From UBA6168 sp964442355 (lineage in GTDB: Bacteria; Bacteroidota; Bacteroidia; Chitinophagales; Saprospiraceae): a stretch of DNA of 64,000 bases. Each line of letters begins with the position of its first letter. The first letter of the stretch is position 1. The position numbers and the translations under genes were made by a program. Where the stretch lies: the NCBI GenBank assembly GCA_964442355.1, contig CAYTZS010000001.1, positions 81,024 through 145,023 of the forward strand, in the 5' to 3' direction. Shown piece by piece: positions 27,513 through 35,206 of the stretch. The notes below the pieces were generated by a model that did not search any database, had not been told where the DNA came from, and saw nothing but the letters and a program-made list of their open reading frames with translations.

Positions 27513-27532
27513 GGTTGGTCTGATGTTAACAG
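27503..27532 (-). promoter_or_regulatory. ECF-type site overlapping the sigma gene start
   Basis: CTGTTAAC (27532-27525), 15 bases, CCATTAA (27509-27503) on the minus strand. The spacing matches the five sites upstream of the other regulon genes, but the -10-like element is coding (codons 2-4). A transcript from here would miss the start codon. Confidence 0.45.
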
Positions 27533-27584
27533 TTGAGGGTAGCAAATGTAATAAAATGACGCAGTTTTTTGCCCCAAAAACAAG

Positions 27585-27621
27585 GAAGCCGGGCCACACA
27601 ACTTGGTGCGGCCCGGCCTTC
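27585..27621 (-). terminator. Terminator below the metacaspase-like gene
   Basis: GCCGGGCC and GGCCCGGC form a perfect 8-bp GC stem over a 14-base loop. On the minus strand it continues to TTGTTTTTGG. The likely transcript is the one from 29738. Confidence 0.6.
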
Positions 27622-27622
27622 T

Positions 27623-27793
27623 CTGGCCAGTTTCGTAGGAGGAGAGCATGACCAGTTCGGCGTTCAAGAAGTTCATCTGACTGACTTCGTAGGCCGTCGG
27701 GATGCCGTCCTCCCTTCCCGCTGATGCCAGTCCGCCCTTCCAACCAATGTTGGCTCCCGCCAAAAACAGACCACCTCGAAGAATCAAACGAAA
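27623..27793 (-). pseudogene. Remnant of a CHAT protease domain
   Basis: On the minus strand, directly after the stop of the metacaspase-like gene and in another frame, the translation reads LRGGLFLAGANIGW, then DGIPTAYEVSQMNFLNAELV, then MLSSYETGQ. This matches the core of CHAT (caspase HetF associated with TPR) domains, where the consensus is about SGLLLAGAN, DGILTAYEI, NTELVVLSACETG. The catalytic cysteine position is tyrosine here, and the similarity stops just after it, where the terminator stem begins. The N-terminal TPR part and catalytic histidine are absent. I read it as the decayed end of a former CHAT gene in this protease cluster. Confidence 0.7.
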
Positions 27794-27794
27794 G

Positions 27795-29738
27795 CTACTC
27801 CCCTATCCCCACCACCACCGAACCCACAGCCACGCCGCCGCCCGACAAATTGCTAGTCTGGCCACGGGTGCCTTCCCGTAGGTAAGTCTGCCGGAGCAGC
27901 ACCTCGAAAGGGTGCTTGCCAAGCCCATCTACACCCCTCGTCTGCACGATGTTCGACAAGTCGAGGGGCTGGGAGGTAGCAATGAGCTTGAGCACCTCCG
28001 TGCCAATCGGCTCACTCACGACCACCAGTTCCGGGTAATCGTACTGTCCACCAGGCGGCAGGTAATAGTCCACGGCGGGCTTTCCGGCTGGCACGATAAC
28101 GTTTAATTGGTTGTCCGGCTGGATGTCCAGGACACTGAAATAACAGGCGTCCGAGCCGGTGTTGCGGATGCGCAGGCGCAGTTCCTCTCCCAGTTTAAAG
28201 CGGTTGATAGGCGCTGGCTGGCCATTGGGTGTGAGGAATTCGAGCGAAAGGCCCAAACGAGCATCCCGCACCTCCAAAGGCCGCAGGAATTTGGCTTGTG
28301 CAAAGGCAATGGCAGCTAGCCGCACTTGCCGGAGCAGACCCCGGTAGTTTTCGTTTTGAGGCAGGTTGAAGCTGTCCAGCACGAAGCCGTCCTTTGAGCG
28401 GAGGAGTAACTTGCCCCCGCTGGGCATTTCCTCCAGCACCAGTTCGGGGTTGGTTTCGGCAAAATGGATGGCCGGACATTCCGCTGGCAATTGCCGCAAG
28501 GCATCCAACAAATTGCTGGATGCAATCTCCAACCGCAGGCTGGCGCTGAGGCTGCCGTAGTTACGTTCCCGGATGTAGATGCGGCAAGCTCGGTTGGCGG
28601 GGGCGACGGCTTTTTCAAGTTCCACGTCGCAGTCGAGCAAGGTGGCGTTGGCGATTTTGCCGAAGGCGAAAGGTAAAATGCCAGCCGTGTCCTGTACCGT
28701 GACGGGGTAAAGGGCGACGAGCGTCCCGTCGTGCAGCCCGGCCAGCGTGCCAGCGTCCAGCCTCACGGTCTGGGCATCAATCCAGTTGCCTGGAAGGAAA
28801 TACGTTTGGGTGCCAGCGATTTGTCCACCCAACACCTCCTCGTCGAGCTGGCCCTCGGCTTGCGGCGTCTGGCGGGGGGAGAGGGCGCTGACTTGCAGCC
28901 GGATTTGGTCGAACAAATCCCGGTAGGTCGCCCCTTCTTTTGCGGAGCCGAACACCTTGCTGAACGTGTAGCTCAACATGCCGTAACCCTCGCCGTTGTC
29001 GTCCACGTGCTCGTAGCTGAGTTGGTTGGGGCTGGCGCTGAACAGGGCAACCATGCCAGCCAGCCGTTCCAAATCGTTGGGGGATTCGATGGCGAGGGCA
29101 TTGTCGTCGCCCATTTTGTCGGGATTTGCAGCTAAGTAATCTGGGCTGGCCATGCGGATGTTGGTGCCCCGTGCCCGGGCCAAACCCCTCGTGGCAGTGC
29201 CAGAATGACAGGCATCAATCAGCGTAAGCAGGTGGCCTTCCTTGCCAAGTTTTGCCCTAACTTCCCGCAGCAATGCGCCCAGTTCCTCATCCCGGATGAG
29301 GTTTTCGCCTTCGTAAATGCCGGGCTGGAAGCGCTGCGGCGAGTTGAAGGGGACGATGGCCTCGTCATAGCCATCCACCTCGTCGCCACGGTCGTCCTGC
29401 ACCTGCTGGCCGTGGCCGGAGAAGTGGAAGACGGCGGCATCGCCCGGTTTTGCTTTTTCGATTAAATGGGTGCGAATGGCTTCGAAAATGCCCTGGCGGG
29501 TAGCCTGTTCATCCTGCAAAACGGCAATGTCGCCTTCTGCAAAGCCTTGTTTCAGCAGGCTATTTTTGAGGATTCGGATGTCGTTTTGCGAAGAAAGCTC
29601 CTCCCAGCCGGAGGCCGCCGGGTATTTGCCAACGGCAACGATGAGCGCCAGCTTGCTGGGCGATACTGGAGGCGTACCAAATGCCAGCCCAGTGGTTCCC
29701 AGGGCAATGACAATGAAGATGATGGTTCTTTTTAGCAT
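27795..29738 (-). CDS. Exported metacaspase-like (C14) peptidase with DUF4384 domain
   Basis: A 647-residue protein with signal peptide MLKRTIIFIVIALGTTGLAFG. The caspase fold (LALIVAVGKYP) has catalytic H109 in FHFSGHGQQ and C177 in TLIDACHSG, so the dyad is intact. The acidic loop DDRGDEVDGYDEAIVP is typical of metacaspases, many of which are activated by calcium. The C-terminal part (about 480-620, ACYFSVLDIQPDNQLNVIVP to GTEVLKLIATSQPLDLSN) is a DUF4384-like beta-sandwich. A CTGTTAAC-N15-CCATAAA site lies 22 bp upstream of the ATG. It is the second caspase-like gene of the cluster but in its own transcript. Confidence 0.88.
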   Translation of the reverse strand: MLKRTIIFIVIALGTTGLAFGTPPVSPSKLALIVAVGKYPAASGWEELSSQNDIRILKNSLLKQGFAEGDIAVLQDEQATRQGIFEAIRTHLIEKAKPGDAAVFHFSGHGQQVQDDRGDEVDGYDEAIVPFNSPQRFQPGIYEGENLIRDEELGALLREVRAKLGKEGHLLTLIDACHSGTATRGLARARGTNIRMASPDYLAANPDKMGDDNALAIESPNDLERLAGMVALFSASPNQLSYEHVDDNGEGYGMLSYTFSKVFGSAKEGATYRDLFDQIRLQVSALSPRQTPQAEGQLDEEVLGGQIAGTQTYFLPGNWIDAQTVRLDAGTLAGLHDGTLVALYPVTVQDTAGILPFAFGKIANATLLDCDVELEKAVAPANRACRIYIRERNYGSLSASLRLEIASSNLLDALRQLPAECPAIHFAETNPELVLEEMPSGGKLLLRSKDGFVLDSFNLPQNENYRGLLRQVRLAAIAFAQAKFLRPLEVRDARLGLSLEFLTPNGQPAPINRFKLGEELRLRIRNTGSDACYFSVLDIQPDNQLNVIVPAGKPAVDYYLPPGGQYDYPELVVVSEPIGTEVLKLIATSQPLDLSNIVQTRGVDGLGKHPFEVLLRQTYLREGTRGQTSNLSGGGVAVGSVVVGIGE

Positions 29739-29760
29739 TTTGTTGCCGCTCTTTTTAGGG

Positions 29761-29790
29761 TTTATGGCAGCGGCCAAAAATAGTTAACAG
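29761..29790 (-). promoter_or_regulatory. Candidate ECF sigma promoter, metacaspase-like gene
   Basis: CTGTTAAC (29790-29783), 15 bases, CCATAAA (29767-29761) on the minus strand, 22 bp before the ATG at 29738. Confidence 0.75.
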
Positions 29791-29842
29791 TTGCGAGGGA
29801 TTTGTTTTTTTGCAAAATTGATTAACTCAGCGCAGGCACCCT

Positions 29843-29874
29843 TAAACCCAAAACATGAAACCTGAAACCGAATC
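29843..29874 (+). repeat. Tandem-word repeat D upstream of the histidine kinase
   Basis: AAACCC, AAAACATG, AAACCTG, AAACCG are degenerate words of 6-8 bases, 16 bp before the ATG at 29890. No clear second arm. Confidence 0.45.
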
Positions 29875-29877
29875 TCT

Positions 29878-29885
29878 TACCTTTG
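29878..29885 (+). promoter_or_regulatory. TACCTTTG box before the histidine kinase
   Basis: It matches TAnnTTTG but ends only 4 bp before the ATG, so the message would be nearly leaderless or the match is by chance. Confidence 0.3.
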
Positions 29886-29889
29886 TCAC

Positions 29890-30909
29890 ATGGAACAAAA
29901 GCCGCAGTCGCTGCCCATCAACTCGTTCGTGTTTCATGCCTCCTTCTGGCTGATTTACTGGGTATTCGCCAGTATGCAGGACGTGGTTTTCATTTCGCAG
30001 TTCCGCGACACTTTCAACCTACCCACTGTGCTCGGCTCCATGGGCGTAGTTTACTTCAACTACTATTACTGGATACCCAAATACCTGATAAAACAACGGC
30101 GGGCACTGTTTTACACGGTCAGCATTTTTTCCATCATCATCCTCAACTCATGGGTGGTGAACCTTGTTATGCGGGCATTTTTTTCCTCGAAAGACTACTA
30201 TTTTTCGTGGGAGCCGACCTTCATCCTGTCGGTGGACACGGTGGTGCTCGTGGCGTTCACGACGGCTTTCAAGTTCATCCAGCAATGGCACGAGCGCAAC
30301 AACTACGCCGTGCAGTTGGAGAAAAAAAACCTGGAGAGCGAGCTGGAAATGCTCAAGTCACAAATCAACCCGCACTTCATCTTCAACACATTGAACACGA
30401 TTTATTTTCTGATGGAACAAAAGGAAGACGAGCGGGCAAAGGAAGCGCTGCTCAAGTTCTCCGACACCCTCAGCCACCAGCTCTACGACTACAACAAGGA
30501 CTGGATTGACCTGGACAAGGAGGTGGATTACCTCCAAAACTACATCGAGCTCCAGCGCCTGCGCCACGACGAGGAACTCCTCGACCTCAAATGCGAACTG
30601 CCCAAACACGTGAGCGGGTACGTGATAGCGCCCATGCTGCTGATACCATTTGTGGAAAATGCCTTCAAGTACAGCTCCAACTCGTCGGGCTACCGCGTCG
30701 GCATCCACCTAGAAGTGAAGGACGGCGTGCTAGATTTCACCACGGAGAACTCCATCAACCAAAACAGCCGCCGCCAGAACCGGGTCGGGGGCATCGGCCT
30801 GAAAAACGTGCAGCGCCGCCTCGACATCACCTACCCAAACCGCCATGAACTCACCATCGAAGACGACGGTGAAACTTACACCTCACACCTGAAAATCAAA
30901 TTGAAATGA
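29890..30909 (+). CDS. LytS/YehU-type sensor histidine kinase
   Basis: A 339-residue kinase with about four membrane helices in the first 130 residues, a short coiled linker (about 134-155) and a His_kinase domain. The phosphoacceptor is H162 in SQINPHFIFNTLN. The ATP-binding part contains IAPMLLIPFVENAFKYS (N box) and a GGIGLKNVQRRL G box. The signal is unknown; there is no periplasmic sensor domain, so it may sense the membrane. It is paired with the LytTR regulator 94 bp downstream, and the spacer is a tandem-word hairpin. Confidence 0.92.
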   Translation: MEQKPQSLPINSFVFHASFWLIYWVFASMQDVVFISQFRDTFNLPTVLGSMGVVYFNYYYWIPKYLIKQRRALFYTVSIFSIIILNSWVVNLVMRAFFSSKDYYFSWEPTFILSVDTVVLVAFTTAFKFIQQWHERNNYAVQLEKKNLESELEMLKSQINPHFIFNTLNTIYFLMEQKEDERAKEALLKFSDTLSHQLYDYNKDWIDLDKEVDYLQNYIELQRLRHDEELLDLKCELPKHVSGYVIAPMLLIPFVENAFKYSSNSSGYRVGIHLEVKDGVLDFTTENSINQNSRRQNRVGGIGLKNVQRRLDITYPNRHELTIEDDGETYTSHLKIKLK

Positions 30910-30915
30910 CCGATG

Positions 30916-30996
30916 GAGGTTTAGGGAGTTGAGTGGGTTTAGAAGGTTTAGTTGGCACCTATCTAAACTCTCTCAACCCTCTAAACCTTTTAAACC
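30916..30996 (+). repeat. Tandem-word inverted repeat E between kinase and regulator
   Basis: The left arm (30916-30952) has GGTTTAG and GAGTTGAGTG words. The right arm (30962-30996) is TCTAAACTC, TCTCAACCC, TCTAAACCT, TTTAAACCA, four degenerate 9-mers, close to the reverse complement of the left arm. It ends 8 bp before the ATG at 31004. Confidence 0.75.
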
Positions 30997-31003
30997 AAAA
31001 AAA

Positions 31004-31741
31004 ATGACAATAAAATGCCTCGTCGTCGATGATGAACCCGTTGCCCGAAAAGGCATCGCTGGGTACGTGGAGCAGACACCGTTCCTATCGTTGGAAGGCA
31101 CCTGCAAGAGCGCCGTGGAAGCCAACGAAGTGCTGCACCACGAGAAAATAGACCTGCTCTTCCTAGACATCCAAATGCCCGACCTCACTGGCATCGAGTT
31201 CGTTCGTTCGCTGGAAACCCCGCCCGCTGTCATTTTCACCACGGCTTATCGTGACTACGCCATCGAAGGCTTCGAACTGAACGCACTGGACTACCTTGTG
31301 AAGCCCATCTCGTTCCAACGTTTCCTGAAAGCAGCCAACAAGGCGCAGTCTTTCTTCGAAATGCAGCGGCAAAACCACGCAAAACCAACTGAGCCCCCAA
31401 CTGAAGCACCAGCCTATTTTTTCATCAAAAGCGATGGCCAGTTCATTAAAATCAAGCTCGCTGACGTGCTCTACTTCGAGAGCGAAAAGGACTACGTGTT
31501 CATCCACACTGAGCAGAAGCGCTACCTCACGCTGCTGTCGCTCAAGCAGCTGGAAAAAGAGTTGCCGCCGGAAAGGTTCCTCCGGGTACACCGCTCCTAC
31601 CTCGTTTCCCTCGATAAGATTGACCTGATTGACGGCAGCAACCTCGTCATCAAGGGCAAGGAAATACCCGTGAGCCGCAGCTTGCAGGACACGATTTTCA
31701 ATACGCTGATTGCGGGGAGGCTGTGGAAACGGGAACTTTGA
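31004..31741 (+). CDS. LytTR-family response regulator
   Basis: A 245-residue regulator. The receiver domain has acidic residues D10 and E11, phosphoacceptor D55 in LLFLDIQMPD and the lysine in YLVKPISF near residue 103. Residues about 145-240 are a LytTR DNA-binding domain (FIKSDGQFIKIKLADVLYFES, RVHRSYLVSLDKID). It acts with the kinase encoded just upstream. The ATG at 31004 excludes 25 codons that would translate repeat E. Confidence 0.92.
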   Translation: MTIKCLVVDDEPVARKGIAGYVEQTPFLSLEGTCKSAVEANEVLHHEKIDLLFLDIQMPDLTGIEFVRSLETPPAVIFTTAYRDYAIEGFELNALDYLVKPISFQRFLKAANKAQSFFEMQRQNHAKPTEPPTEAPAYFFIKSDGQFIKIKLADVLYFESEKDYVFIHTEQKRYLTLLSLKQLEKELPPERFLRVHRSYLVSLDKIDLIDGSNLVIKGKEIPVSRSLQDTIFNTLIAGRLWKREL

Positions 31742-31812
31742 ATTACGATTTACGACTGACGATTTACGATTGAGGGGCAATCGTAAATCGTAAATTCCGA
31801 AATCGTAAATCT
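31742..31812 (+). repeat. Tandem-word inverted repeat F (TTTACGA family)
   Basis: GATTTACGATTG (31761-31772), loop AGGGG, then CAATCGTAAATC (31778-31789) is a perfect 12-bp stem. Further ATTTACG-type heptamers flank both sides (31742-31760 and 31790-31812). It fills the spacer between the regulator stop and the promoter of the glutathione peroxidase gene. Confidence 0.88.
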
Positions 31813-31815
31813 TCC

Positions 31816-31823
31816 TACCTTTG
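31816..31823 (+). promoter_or_regulatory. Bacteroidota -7 box for the glutathione peroxidase gene
   Basis: TACCTTTG matches TAnnTTTG and lies 32 bp upstream of the GTG at 31856, directly after hairpin F. Confidence 0.5.
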
Positions 31824-31855
31824 GCCGTTCCGAATTTTTAAACGAAAAACAATTT

Positions 31856-32323
31856 GTGAACACGATTCATACATTCAAGGTAGAAGGAATTGAGGGGGAG
31901 ACGATAGATTTTGCCGCCTATGCGGGCAAAAAAATCCTGTTGGTCAACGTTGCTTCGGAGTGCGGGCTTACGCCGCAATACCAGCAACTGCAAGAATTGT
32001 ACGAGGAGTTTGGAGATAAATTAACGATAGTGGGCTTTCCTGCCAACAACTTCGGCGGGCAGGAGCCGGGAGCAAACCACGAAATTCAGGCATTTTGCAC
32101 CCGGCGGTACGGCGTCACCTTTCCGCTCGCAGCGAAGGTGGACGTGACCACCCACCCAGTTTACCAATGGCTCACGCAAAAGGCGCTCAATGGCGTCCAA
32201 GACAGCGAGGTAACCTGGAACTTTCAAAAATATGCCCTCGACGAACTGGGCCGCCTCGTGCATTGCTTCCCACCAACTACCAGTCCCTTGGATGATGAGA
32301 TTTTAGGTTGGCTCAATCAGTAG
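31856..32323 (+). CDS. Glutathione peroxidase-family (thiol) peroxidase
   Basis: A 155-residue peroxidase with the catalytic set C36 in NVASECGLTP, Q69 in FPANNFGGQEPG and W in VTWNFQKY. It reduces hydroperoxides; the bacterial Cys forms usually take electrons from thioredoxin. It uses a GTG start, as no ATG lies near the family N-terminus. No signal peptide, so cytoplasmic. Confidence 0.92.
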   Translation: MNTIHTFKVEGIEGETIDFAAYAGKKILLVNVASECGLTPQYQQLQELYEEFGDKLTIVGFPANNFGGQEPGANHEIQAFCTRRYGVTFPLAAKVDVTTHPVYQWLTQKALNGVQDSEVTWNFQKYALDELGRLVHCFPPTTSPLDDEILGWLNQ

Positions 32324-32414
32324 TGGTTTGAGTTGTTTGGATAGTTTGATGAGTTTGAGTTGCCACGGCACTTCATACAAATCAAACCCGTCAAACGCCT
32401 CAAACAAATCAAAC
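32324..32414 (+). repeat. Tandem-word inverted repeat G (GTTTGA family)
   Basis: The left arm (32324-32362) repeats GTTTGA and GTTTGG words. The right arm (32376-32414) repeats TCAAAC words and is an imperfect reverse complement. The right arm touches the ATG at 32415. Confidence 0.8.
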
Positions 32415-33518
32415 ATGCAGTTCAAAAACGTCATCGGCCAACGCTCCGCCAAGTCCCTGCTCCGGGGCATGGCGGACAGCGAGCGCATCCCGCATGCACT
32501 GCTGCTGTTGGGTGCGCCCGGCAGCGGCGACCTCCCGTTGGCAGTGGCGTTTGCGCAGTACGTGCTTTGCCAAAACAAACAGGACGGTGACGCCTGCGGG
32601 CAGTGCAACCAGTGCAGCAAGGTGGAAAAGCTCGTCCACCCCGATCTGCACTTTTCGTTCCCGACCGTGGGCACCAATGTCACGAGCGACCACCACATCG
32701 CAGACTGGCGGGCAGCCTTGGCGGAGAACCCCTACTTGGACGTGAACCAGTGGCTGCAACGCATCGGGGCCGAGAACAAACAGGGCAACATCAACAAGGA
32801 GGAGTGCGTGGCCATCATCAAAAAATTGAGCCTCAAAGCCTTCGAGGGCAACTACAAAATACTGGTGATGTGGCTGCCGGAATACCTCGGCAAGGAGGGC
32901 AATCGCCTGTTGAAACTCATCGAGGAGCCGCCCGACGACACGCTGATTATTCTCGTAGCGGAAAATCAGGAACTGATTTTGAATACCATCCTCTCCCGCT
33001 GCCAACTCGTGAAGGTCAACCGCCTGAACGACGACGAAGTGGAAACAGGACTCGTCAACTTGAAAGGCTTGCCTTCGGAAAAAGCCCGCTCCATTGCCCA
33101 TTTGGCCGCAGGCAATTTCAATGAAGCGCTGAACATCGCTGCACAGCCGCTGAAGGACAACTCAAACCTGTTCCTCGATTGGCTGCGCAAGTGCTACCAA
33201 GGCAACGGCGTAGAAATGGCTGCATGGACGGAAACTTTTGCCGACCTTGGCCGTGAAAACCAAAAGCAATTCTTGCAGTACGCCCTGCATTTCATGCGGG
33301 AGTACATGCTCCTAAAAACCACCGGCGACCAGCAGGTACGACTGCTGCCGGAAGAACTCAAAACCGCCCTGAACCTGAGCAAAATCATCGGGTTCGGGCA
33401 AATCGAGCGCATCACGAAGCTCTTCAACGATTGCTCGTTCCACATCGAACGGAACGCCAACCAGAAGCTGCTTTTTTTGGATGCCTCCATTCAATTGAAC
33501 AAGATATTGAGAAATTAG
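32415..33518 (+). CDS. holB: DNA polymerase III delta' subunit
   Basis: A 367-residue clamp-loader subunit beginning MQFKNVIGQRSAKSLLRGM. It has the zinc-type cysteine set C..C..C..C in DACGQCNQCSKVEKLVHPD and the SRC-like motif in LSRCQLVKVNRL. The P-loop is degenerate (LGAPGSGDLPL), as expected for delta', which does not hydrolyse ATP. The next gene is ricT, the holB-yaaT order known from Firmicutes. Start chosen at 32415; upstream codons translate repeat G. Confidence 0.87.
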   Translation: MQFKNVIGQRSAKSLLRGMADSERIPHALLLLGAPGSGDLPLAVAFAQYVLCQNKQDGDACGQCNQCSKVEKLVHPDLHFSFPTVGTNVTSDHHIADWRAALAENPYLDVNQWLQRIGAENKQGNINKEECVAIIKKLSLKAFEGNYKILVMWLPEYLGKEGNRLLKLIEEPPDDTLIILVAENQELILNTILSRCQLVKVNRLNDDEVETGLVNLKGLPSEKARSIAHLAAGNFNEALNIAAQPLKDNSNLFLDWLRKCYQGNGVEMAAWTETFADLGRENQKQFLQYALHFMREYMLLKTTGDQQVRLLPEELKTALNLSKIIGFGQIERITKLFNDCSFHIERNANQKLLFLDASIQLNKILRN

Positions 33519-33580
33519 AAATTGGAACTTGGGCGTCGCTCAATTTCCAATTTCCCAATTTCCCAATTTCCCAATTTCCA
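33510..33580 (+). repeat. Tandem-word inverted repeat H (AATTTCC family)
   Basis: The left arm GAAATTAGAAATTGG (from 33510) contains the holB stop. The right arm (33541-33579) holds five AATTTCC/AATTTCCC units. It ends 8 bp before the ATG at 33588. The same word occurs inside the GHMP kinase gene at 53409-53437. Confidence 0.85.
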
Positions 33581-33587
33581 AAAGATT

Positions 33588-35150
33588 ATGGCATGCGCAG
33601 GATGTACAGTAGGTTCTAAAGAAGCAGGAGCGCCTTCGGGCTGCGGCAGCAAAGGCAGTTGTGCCAGCGGCAGCTGCAACCGCCTCAACACCTTCGACTG
33701 GCTCACCACGATGGAAATCGAGGACGTTGACCCGTTCCAAGTGGTAGAAGTCAGCTTCAAAAACGGCTCACGCAAGGCCTTTTACTTCAACCAGCCCTAT
33801 ACCCGTGCCAGCACGGGCGACATGGTGGTGGTGGACACCCAAGCCGGCTGCGACGTTGGCCGCATCTCGCTCTCCGGCGAGTTGGTGCGCCTCCAGATGC
33901 GCAAAAAGCGGGTGCCTGTGGATGGCTATTTCCCCAAGGTCATCCGAAAGGCCAACGAGCGAGACCTCGAAAAACTCGACGAGGTGCGCCAGTTGGAAAA
34001 AGAAACGATGATACGTGCCCGGGCCATCACCCGCACCCTCAACCTCAACATGAAAATTGGCGACGTGGAGTTTCAGGGCGATGGCAAAAAGGCCACGTTC
34101 TACTACACCGCCGATGGCCGGGTGGACTTCCGGGAACTCATCCGGCAGTTTGCACGGGACTTCAAGGTGAAAATCGAGATGCGGCAAATCGGTGCCCGGC
34201 AGGAAGCCTCACGGGTGGGCGGCATCGGCCCATGCGGTAGGGAGCTTTGCTGCTCCACTTGGCTCACCAGCTACAAGACCGTAGGAACCGCCGCTGCCCG
34301 CTACCAGAACCTCGCCATCAACCAAGCGAAGCTCTCTGGCCAGTGCGGTCGCCTCAAGTGCTGTCTCAACTACGAGTTGGACACCTACATGGAGGCCCTC
34401 TCGAACTTCCCCGACGATGCTGACAAGCTCAAGACCAAGGAGGGCATGGCCGTTTTGGTCAAAACCGACATCTTCAAGGGCCTGATGTACTACGGCTACG
34501 AAAAGGACCGTGGCCGTGGCCGATTATTTGCCCTCGACATCGCACAAGTGCGATCGGTTAGGGACAAAATCAAGCAGGGCGAGCTCCCCGACGACCTCGC
34601 CAACCTTGCCGTGGTCACTGACTCCACCAACGTGGACGACGACGAACAAGCATACAACGCTGGCGACCTCACGAACGTGGTGGAACTACCCATGGACGAG
34701 CGCCGCAAGAAAAAGAAGAAGAAAAAAAAGCCCGGCGAGCGTGGTGACGATGAAAGGCCACGTGACGCTAGGCCAGAAAACAAATCCGCCGAAGGTGGTG
34801 GACAAGCTGGCGAGAAAAAAGAGGGCGGTGGCGGCAACAACCGTGACCGCAATCGAGGCAGGGGCCGTGACCGTGGCGACCGCCGCCCATCGGGCGATGG
34901 CTCGCAACAGGCCAAGTCACCACAAGAACCAAGGCCACCTCGTGAGCCAAGGCAGCCGCAGCAGCCCCAACAACCACCTGCCAACCAAGACGGCACTGGC
35001 GACCAACCACCAAGCGGCGAGCGCCGTGAAGGCGGAGGTGGTGGCCGCAACCGTGGCCGTGGCGGCAAAAACCGCCGGGGTGGACGTGGCGGCGGACGTG
35101 GCGGGAATCCGCCGAGTGGCGGGGCACCGCCGAGTGGAGGTGGGGAATAA
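33588..35150 (+). CDS. RicT/YaaT-like PSP1-domain protein with Arg/Gly/Pro-rich tail
   Basis: A 520-residue protein. The first 25 residues are Cys-rich (MACAGCTVGS, CGSKGSCASGSC). The PSP1 core (about 40-320) has paired cysteine motifs GPCGRELCCSTW and GQCGRLKCCLNYE, which bind an Fe-S cluster in RicT of Bacillus. RicT complexes act on RNase Y and phosphorelays in Firmicutes; the role in Bacteroidota is not settled. From about residue 385 the protein turns into a disordered tail: a lysine run, then RG/RGG, PREP and PPSGG repeats to the end, typical of RNA binding. It lies directly after holB. Confidence 0.85.
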   Translation: MACAGCTVGSKEAGAPSGCGSKGSCASGSCNRLNTFDWLTTMEIEDVDPFQVVEVSFKNGSRKAFYFNQPYTRASTGDMVVVDTQAGCDVGRISLSGELVRLQMRKKRVPVDGYFPKVIRKANERDLEKLDEVRQLEKETMIRARAITRTLNLNMKIGDVEFQGDGKKATFYYTADGRVDFRELIRQFARDFKVKIEMRQIGARQEASRVGGIGPCGRELCCSTWLTSYKTVGTAAARYQNLAINQAKLSGQCGRLKCCLNYELDTYMEALSNFPDDADKLKTKEGMAVLVKTDIFKGLMYYGYEKDRGRGRLFALDIAQVRSVRDKIKQGELPDDLANLAVVTDSTNVDDDEQAYNAGDLTNVVELPMDERRKKKKKKKKPGERGDDERPRDARPENKSAEGGGQAGEKKEGGGGNNRDRNRGRGRDRGDRRPSGDGSQQAKSPQEPRPPREPRQPQQPQQPPANQDGTGDQPPSGERREGGGGGRNRGRGGKNRRGGRGGGRGGNPPSGGAPPSGGGE

Positions 35151-35163
35151 ATGCTCCAAAACA

Positions 35164-35206
35164 GAAATGGGCCGTGACTTTTCAAAGTCATGGCCCATTT
35201 TTTTCT
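35164..35206. terminator. Bidirectional terminator after the ricT-like gene
   Basis: AAATGGGCCGTGACTTT and AAAGTCATGGCCCATTT form a long stem with a 2-base loop and a single mismatch, flanked by TTTTTTT on the right. The flanking genes converge. The right edge reaches the stop of the next gene. Confidence 0.85.
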
